Translations under genes and position numbers: made by a program
Source: Leucobacter sp.
GTDB lineage: Bacteria; Actinomycetota; Actinomycetes; Actinomycetales; Microbacteriaceae
NCBI GenBank assembly: GCA_012510755.1
Contig: JAAZHL010000233.1
Location: 1 to 7,315 of the forward strand
Reading direction: 5' to 3'
Length of the DNA stretch: 7,315 bases
The notes under the pieces: model-generated
The model's database searches: none
The model's input: only the letters and a program-made list of their open reading frames with translations
Told to the model about the DNA's origin: nothing
In this document: positions 6,192 through 7,315 of the stretch, piece by piece
How positions within the stretch are numbered: the first letter of the stretch is position 1
How the letters are laid out: each line of letters opens with the position of its first letter

Positions 6192-6228
6192 TGACTTCAG
6201 TCTGTGCTCGGGCGCGCAGACTCGTGTC

Positions 6229-6235
6229 AGGAGGT
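6229..6235 (+). promoter_or_regulatory. Ribosome binding site setting the GntR regulator start
   Basis: AGGAGGT, close to a perfect anti-16S match, lies 5 bases before the GTG at 6241. It decides the start in favour of this GTG over the ATG at 6100, whose extra 47 codons have no protein-like sequence and cross the presumed promoter. Confidence 0.85.
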
Positions 6236-6240
6236 GCCCC

Positions 6241-7029
6241 GTGGCAATTACAGCGACTACTGGCTCAGAGCGTGCCCGCTCCACGCTCGCATATTTGAGG
6301 CGTCATATTACGACTGGTGCATGGCCGGTCGGCAGCCGCATTCCCATCGAACCCGAGCTCGCCGAACAGATCGGTGTCGGCCGCAGCACGGTGCGCGAGG
6401 CGGTTCGCTCGCTGGCTTCGATCGGCATGCTTGAGACGCTGCCCGGGCGGGGTACGTTTGTGCGTTCCGCTGCACCGACGAGCACGCTGCTCAACGAATT
6501 CTTGAACGATTTCACCCTCGAAGAGATCCTGAGCTACCGCAGGGCCCTCGAGATCGAAGCGGCGCAGCAGGCTTCGCTGCATCGCACCGACGAAGATTTG
6601 GTTGCGCTTGAGCAGGCGATGATCGAAGAGAAGGGCTGCACCCGCTGCCCGGTGCTGATGAACGGCAGCGAGTCGAGCGCCTTTGACAGCCGCTTTCACC
6701 GTCTGCTGTTTGACGCGGCAAAGAACCGCCTGCTCGCGGCGCTGTATGCGGGCACGAACGACCAACTGCGCACGCCCGCTCACCGCGGCCGCCTGGCCAA
6801 CATCGGCACGGCAAGCGAGATGGAGCGCGACCACGCGCGCATTCTCGACGCGATTCGCCGCCGTGACTTCATCGACACCGTGCACGCAATGGCTGACCAT
6901 GTCGACCACGATGTGGTCATCGTGACCGATCAGCATACGGTGGTGCCGGCCCTTGAGCGCACACCTGAGCAGCAAGAGCGCATCGATCTGGCGCGAAAAG
7001 ACGAGCAGTTGCGGGTCGGCACCAACTAG
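6241..7029 (+). CDS. FadR-subfamily GntR transcriptional regulator (HTH + FCD ligand domain)
   Basis: A 262-residue DNA-binding regulator starting at GTG. The N-terminal winged helix-turn-helix spans about residues 10-76, with the typical IPIEPELAEQIGVGRSTVREAV recognition region (34-55) and the wing LPGRGTFV (67-74). The C-terminal all-helical FCD domain (about 90-225) begins with a YRRALEIEAA-type helix (99-108). It keeps the metal-site pattern D149-x3-H153, H198 and H220, so it should bind a metal-assisted small carboxylate or amino-acid-like effector. Between the first FCD helices is an unusual Cys pair, C133 and C136 (GCTRC). About 40 residues past the last FCD helix form a charged, probably flexible tail. 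The gene is divergent from the aminotransferase and PutA-like pair across 208 bp, the classical placement for a local regulator; target and effector are inferred, not shown. Confidence 0.9.
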   Translation: MAITATTGSERARSTLAYLRRHITTGAWPVGSRIPIEPELAEQIGVGRSTVREAVRSLASIGMLETLPGRGTFVRSAAPTSTLLNEFLNDFTLEEILSYRRALEIEAAQQASLHRTDEDLVALEQAMIEEKGCTRCPVLMNGSESSAFDSRFHRLLFDAAKNRLLAALYAGTNDQLRTPAHRGRLANIGTASEMERDHARILDAIRRRDFIDTVHAMADHVDHDVVIVTDQHTVVPALERTPEQQERIDLARKDEQLRVGTN

Positions 7030-7065
7030 GTCAGCCCCGTCACACCGCAGGTCACCGCAAGGTGC

Positions 7066-7315
7066 TCACCCAAGGTATGCGTGCAGAGCGTCACGCACAA
7101 ACTTCGCACCCGTGACACCACCGTAGTTCACCGCGAAACGTTCATCAGCGACGTACATTTCTGCTAGGCCACGCACGTACCGCGCAAAGTCTGCCCCCTT
7201 ACCCTGCCCTGGGACGCCAGGAACACTCGCCAACCAGGCCACGTGGCGAGCAGCCAAGTCTTGCGCTGCGGGTGACGCCGGATCCTCGCCCCTTTCACAC
7301 ATTGCAACCCAATCT
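7066..7315 (-). CDS. C-terminal part of a TipAS-domain protein (MerR/TipA-like regulator), truncated by the window edge
   Basis: The minus-strand frame is open from the right edge to a TGA at 7066-7068, giving about 82 residues. The ATG at 7302 is internal: the codons before it read D-W-V-A and fit the family pattern. The sequence matches what I know of the TipAS drug-recognition domain: a DWVAMCERGEDPASP helix start, AARHVAWL, then the GLAEMYVADERF signature, followed by GAKFVRDALHAYL at the end. TipAS domains bind thiopeptide or other antibiotics, usually fused behind a MerR helix-turn-helix, and activate resistance genes. The DNA-binding part would lie outside this window, so a stand-alone TipAS protein cannot be excluded. 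It converges on the GntR gene with 36 bp between stops and no clear intrinsic terminator there. Confidence 0.75.
   Translation of the reverse strand, partial: DWVAMCERGEDPASPAAQDLAARHVAWLASVPGVPGQGKGADFARYVRGLAEMYVADERFAVNYGGVTGAKFVRDALHAYLG

Noticed and set aside
6100..6240. N-terminal extension of the GntR regulator from an ATG at 6100
   Set aside because: The near-perfect AGGAGGT before the GTG at 6241 sets the start. The extra 47 residues do not resemble a GntR N-terminus and overlap the likely promoter.
7030..7065. Possible terminator between the convergent GntR and TipAS genes
   Set aside because: Only the short GGTG-CT-CACC inverted repeat with a 2-base loop is present, and there is no T-tract.

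Overview
The window looks like a chromosomal segment of a high-GC Gram-positive bacterium (Actinomycetota). I infer the Microbacteriaceae, Leucobacter-like. The reasons are the GC-rich codon use, an aminotransferase resembling the actinobacterial Pat/HisC2 group, a PutA-type protein with the C-terminal extension typical of actinobacterial PutA, and a TipAS-type domain. The genus is a guess. I see no phage, insertion sequence, CRISPR or plasmid signature.

Layout. The first 250 bases hold the probable 3' end of an unrecognised plus-strand gene, then a complete small gene (297-632, +) for an extremely acidic, proline-rich, probably disordered 111-residue protein. It converges on a tRNA-Tyr(GUA) gene (737-820, -), and the two are separated by a strong 18-bp stem that probably terminates transcription in both directions. 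Next comes about 320 bp without a gene. Its far end is a purine-rich repeated tract which, read as the minus-strand transcript, is C-rich and almost free of G: a Rho utilisation (rut)-like site just after the next gene's stop codon.

The main block is a minus-strand pair. The Pat/HisC-type aminotransferase (4971-6032) is upstream and a 1259-residue PutA-like protein (1143-4922) follows 48 bp later. A FadR-type GntR regulator (6241-7029, +) is transcribed divergently from the pair across a 208-bp intergenic region. The last 250 bases hold the C-terminal end of a TipAS-domain protein (7066 to the window edge, -), convergent with the GntR gene.

The most notable observation is the PutA-like protein. 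Its full architecture is recognisable (proline dehydrogenase barrel, P5C/aldehyde dehydrogenase domain, C-terminal domain), yet signature residues of both active sites are replaced. It lacks the barrel KGANL lysine, the two substrate-binding arginines of the YxxRRxxE helix, the NAD-binding lysine, the general-base Glu motif and the catalytic Cys. With no frameshift or premature stop over 1259 codons, it reads as a maintained pseudoenzyme rather than a decaying gene. A working hypothesis is that the GntR regulator controls an amino-acid-linked unit made of an aminotransferase and a non-catalytic PutA paralogue; this is inference.
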